Of a DNA stretch of 64,000 bases, positions 61,534 through 64,000 are shown in pieces; the stretch's first letter is position 1; every line of letters starts with the position of its first letter. Source of the DNA: Lutimaribacter salitolerans. Its GTDB lineage: Bacteria; Pseudomonadota; Alphaproteobacteria; Rhodobacterales; Rhodobacteraceae. Position numbers and translations under genes: made by a program. The stretch is taken from assembly GCF_042677865.1 (NCBI RefSeq), contig NZ_JBHUDD010000157.1:1-64000 (forward strand), written 5' to 3'. The notes beneath the pieces are model-generated. The model was not told the DNA's origin. It did no database searches and saw only the letters and a program-made list of their open reading frames with translations.

Positions 61534-63729
61534 ATGAGCCTTGCCAACAAACTGGCAGAAGAGCGCCGCGCAAGGCTGGCGGCGGAACGCCTGCTTGAGC
61601 TCAAGCAGGCAGAGCTGTTTGCCGCCAACCGCAAACTGGGCCAGCACGCCAAGCAGTTGTCGGATGAAATCACCGAAACCCGCGCCCAAGTGGAAACCAT
61701 CAAGGACGAGAATCTGCGCGTCAAATCCGACCTGACCGAAGCCCGACAAAAGATCGAGATCGCAGAGCGCCGCCTGTGGCTGTCGATCGAGACGATTCAG
61801 GACGGTTTCGCCTTTTTCGACGCGGATGACCGGATGATCGCGGCCAATAATGCCTATGTGGGCTTTTTCGACGGGCTGGAAGAGATCCAGACCGGCATCA
61901 CCTATCCGCGCATCCTGCAACTGCTGACAGAAGAAGGGATCGTGAACATCGGCGATATGAATCCCGCCGAATGGCGTGCCATGATGATGAAGCGCTGGCA
62001 ATCGCCCAACCCGGAACCCTTTGTCATCCGCACATTCGACGATGCCTATATCAAGCTGATCGATCAGCGCGGGCATGGCGGCGACGTCGTCAGCCTTGCG
62101 CTGAACATCACGGCTGCGGTGCGCTACGAATCCGAACTGCGCGAGTCCCGCAAAAAGGCCGAGGCCGCGAACCGCGCGAAATCGGCCTTTCTGGCCAACA
62201 TGTCCCACGAAATCCGCACGCCGATGAATGGCGTGGTGGGCATGGCAGAACTGTTGTCCGATACCCGCCTGACCGAAGAACAGCAGCTTTATGTCAACAC
62301 CATCCGCAACTCGGGCGAGGCACTGCTGGTGATCATCAACGACGTGCTGGACTACTCCAAGATCGAGGCGGAGAAGCTGGCGCTGCACCCGGAACCCTTT
62401 GATCTGGAACGCTGCATTCATGAGATCGTGATGCTGTTGCAGCCTGCGGCTCGCGACAAGGGGCTGGATATCCTGATGGATTACGACCTGTTCCTGCCCA
62501 CGATGTTCGTCGGCGATCCGGGGCGCATCCGGCAGGTTCTGACCAACCTGATGGGCAACGCGGTCAAGTTCACCGTCTCGGGCCATGTGCTGGTGCGGGT
62601 GGTGGGCATGACCGGCGACAATGACGAATGCCATCTGCACATCACGGTCGAGGATACCGGGATCGGCATTCCGCCCGACAAGGTCGATCATGTATTCGGC
62701 GAGTTCAACCAGGTCGAAAGCGAGCGCAACCGACAGTTCGAAGGCACCGGGCTGGGGCTGGCGATTTCGCGTCGTCTGATCGGGTTGATGGGCGGCAACA
62801 TTTGGGTCGACAGCGAGGAAGGGCGCGGATCATCCTTCGGGTTCAAGCTGGTTCTTCCGGTGGCCGAGGCCCATGCCGGTGCCCCCGTTCTGCCCGCCAC
62901 CCTGCGCCGCGCGCTGGTGGTGGACGACGTCGAGATGAACCGCCGCATTCTGCAAAAACAGATGGAGGTTCTGGGCATCGAAACCGTGCTGTGCGACAGC
63001 GGTGCCGCCGCGCTGGAGGCGCTGACAGACGGGTTCGATCTGGTGCTGAGCGATCACAACATGCCCGGGATGGACGGTATGGAACTGGCCGCCACGATCC
63101 GCGCGCGCGGCGGCGATATGCCGATCCTGATCCTCAGCTCCAACCCCACGCTGGCCGAGAATGACCCGGCCCGCGCCCATGTGCAGGCGGTGATGCAGAA
63201 ACCCACGCCGCGCGCGCATCTGTTCGCCCGGTTGCAGGGGCTGGGCCTGGGCGCGTCAGGCCCGGAACCGGCACAGCCGACACAGGCGGCGACCCCGCCT
63301 GCGCCACCTGCGGGGCGCAAGATGCGGGTGCTGGCCGCCGAGGACAACCGCACCAACCGGCTGGTCTTTGGCAAGATGGTGCAGGATCTGGATATCGATC
63401 TGGAATTCGCCGCAAACGGCGTCGAGGCGGTGCAGCAGTTCGAAAGCTTCGCGCCGGACATGATCTTCATGGACATCTCGATGCCCACGATGGACGGCAA
63501 GACCGCCACCGCCGAAATCCGCAAGCTGCCGGGCGGCGACCTGCCCATCGTCGCGATGACCGCCCACGCGATGGAGGGGGACCGCGAAACCATCCTGGCC
63601 GCCGGGCTGGACGACTACCTGCCCAAACCCCTGCGCAAATCCGCGATCTGGGCGGTCATCGCCGCACATTGCCCTGCCGATGCGCGCGATCCGGGCGCAG
63701 GTGTGCAACCGGATGCGGCCAGCGCGTGA
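61534..63729 (+). CDS. Soluble PAS-containing hybrid histidine kinase with two receivers
   Basis: Cytoplasmic hybrid kinase of 731 residues. It has an N-terminal coiled coil (1-80, Lys/Glu/Arg-rich) and a PAS-like domain (about 81-200, SIETIQDGFAFFDADDRMIAANNAYVGFF). The phosphoacceptor H225 is in AFLANMSHEIRTPMNG, and the ATPase domain includes VLTNLMGNAVKF and EGTGLGLAISRRL. Two receiver domains follow: about 462-575 (acceptor in VLSDHNMPGMDG) and about 596-705 (IFMDISMPTMDG). It has no membrane helix, so it senses an internal cue. The ATG follows a good GGAGAA site. Divergent from the macroglobulin gene. Confidence 0.92.
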   Translation: MSLANKLAEERRARLAAERLLELKQAELFAANRKLGQHAKQLSDEITETRAQVETIKDENLRVKSDLTEARQKIEIAERRLWLSIETIQDGFAFFDADDRMIAANNAYVGFFDGLEEIQTGITYPRILQLLTEEGIVNIGDMNPAEWRAMMMKRWQSPNPEPFVIRTFDDAYIKLIDQRGHGGDVVSLALNITAAVRYESELRESRKKAEAANRAKSAFLANMSHEIRTPMNGVVGMAELLSDTRLTEEQQLYVNTIRNSGEALLVIINDVLDYSKIEAEKLALHPEPFDLERCIHEIVMLLQPAARDKGLDILMDYDLFLPTMFVGDPGRIRQVLTNLMGNAVKFTVSGHVLVRVVGMTGDNDECHLHITVEDTGIGIPPDKVDHVFGEFNQVESERNRQFEGTGLGLAISRRLIGLMGGNIWVDSEEGRGSSFGFKLVLPVAEAHAGAPVLPATLRRALVVDDVEMNRRILQKQMEVLGIETVLCDSGAAALEALTDGFDLVLSDHNMPGMDGMELAATIRARGGDMPILILSSNPTLAENDPARAHVQAVMQKPTPRAHLFARLQGLGLGASGPEPAQPTQAATPPAPPAGRKMRVLAAEDNRTNRLVFGKMVQDLDIDLEFAANGVEAVQQFESFAPDMIFMDISMPTMDGKTATAEIRKLPGGDLPIVAMTAHAMEGDRETILAAGLDDYLPKPLRKSAIWAVIAAHCPADARDPGAGVQPDAASA

Positions 63730-64000
63730 TCAGGCCGCCTTTTCCGCCGCCTCGGCGCTGCGCAGGAACACCGGCTTGTCGGGTTCCGACAGATCGGACT
63801 GCCAGACATAGCCGCCCATGTCGAACCCGCGCAGCGAGTCGGGGTCGGTCAGGCGGTTTTCCATGATGAACCGCGCCATCGAGCCACGCGCACGCTTGGC
63901 GTAGAAGCTGACAACCTTGGGACCACCCGGCTTGTCCTCAAGGAAAACCGGCGTGATCACCCGCAGCGTCAGCGCGTTCTGATCGACCGCGCCGAAATAT
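63730..64000 (-). CDS. yaaA: YaaA-family peroxide stress protein, C-terminal part
   Basis: C-terminal portion (about 90 residues) of a YaaA/DUF328 protein. The visible stretch reads YFGAVDQNALTLRVITPVFLE, continues with DKPGGPKVVSFYAKRARGSMARFI, and includes ENRLTDPDSLRGFDMGGY, which are strong family signatures. YaaA helps limit intracellular iron and oxidative damage during peroxide stress in E. coli. The N-terminal part lies beyond the window. The stop directly follows the kinase stop (convergent). Confidence 0.88.
   Translation of the reverse strand, partial: YFGAVDQNALTLRVITPVFLEDKPGGPKVVSFYAKRARGSMARFIMENRLTDPDSLRGFDMGGYVWQSDLSEPDKPVFLRSAEAAEKAA

Noticed and set aside
55891..63729. Very long plus-strand open frames opposite the alpha-2-macroglobulin gene, including one that continues into the kinase
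   Set aside because: High-GC codon bias creates open antisense frames; their translations are rich in Arg, Gln, His and Pro with no family similarity, whereas the minus-strand gene has clear domains. The kinase starts at its own ATG with a ribosome site.

Overview
The window looks like a chromosomal segment of a high-GC alphaproteobacterium, most likely a Rhodobacteraceae/Roseobacter-type member. The main evidence is the housekeeping run recO - DUF1491 - era - rnc - lepB - acpS - pdxJ - DUF2062 - rsh - rpoZ - folK. The MoxR/DUF58/BatA-type cluster, the pbpC/alpha-2-macroglobulin pair and the many start-stop overlaps of the ATGA/GTGA type fit the same group. This placement is an inference from gene content and order. 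I see no tRNA, rRNA, CRISPR array, insertion sequence, integrase or phage gene. No stretch longer than about 270 bases lacks a gene.

Layout. (1) 1-600: a short LpxR-like lipid A deacylase. (2) 679-15543: a catabolic locus. It holds a branched-chain-type ABC importer with a fused LivHM permease, a VanA-like Rieske oxygenase, a MarR regulator, two tandem DUF1185 proteins, an ApbE-like UPF0280 protein, a 6-hydroxynicotinate-reductase-like Fe-S protein, a molybdenum hydroxylase (fused [2Fe-2S]-Mo polypeptide plus FAD subunit) and a divergent enamidase. (3) 15650-16183: a TetR regulator. (4) 16215-27725: the minus-strand housekeeping run. (5) 27856-35244: NYN protein, cytochrome c, hybrid kinase, B12-binding regulator, ispH, DUF3429 protein, methyltransferase, rnhA and a TRIC-type channel. 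(6) 35371-42075: MoxR/DUF58/BatA-DUF4159/membrane-protein operon. (7) 42110-49716: small-metabolism and regulatory genes, a fasciclin-RTX protein and an HU protein. (8) 49847-53902: AMP nucleosidase, then a VOC/aldolase/thiolase set. (9) 53948-64000: pbpC, a PAN-containing alpha-2-macroglobulin, a soluble hybrid kinase and the C-terminal part of yaaA.

The most interesting system is the catabolic locus. Its core matches the reductive nicotinate pathway of Eubacterium barkeri: Mo-hydroxylase, then 6-hydroxynicotinate reductase, then enamidase. In that organism the reductase carries a covalently bound flavin. Here the reductase-like gene overlaps a UPF0280 gene whose sequence keeps ApbE (flavin transferase) motifs, which suggests a dedicated flavinylation enzyme. 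Three 20-bp dyads sharing ATTGTTTG-N4-CAAACAAT-like half-sites lie in the marR/Rieske and the FAD-subunit/enamidase intergenic regions. This predicts one MarR-controlled regulon joining transporter, oxygenase and ring-reduction genes. The true substrate (nicotinate or another, possibly N-methylated, pyridine carboxylate) cannot be read from the sequence.
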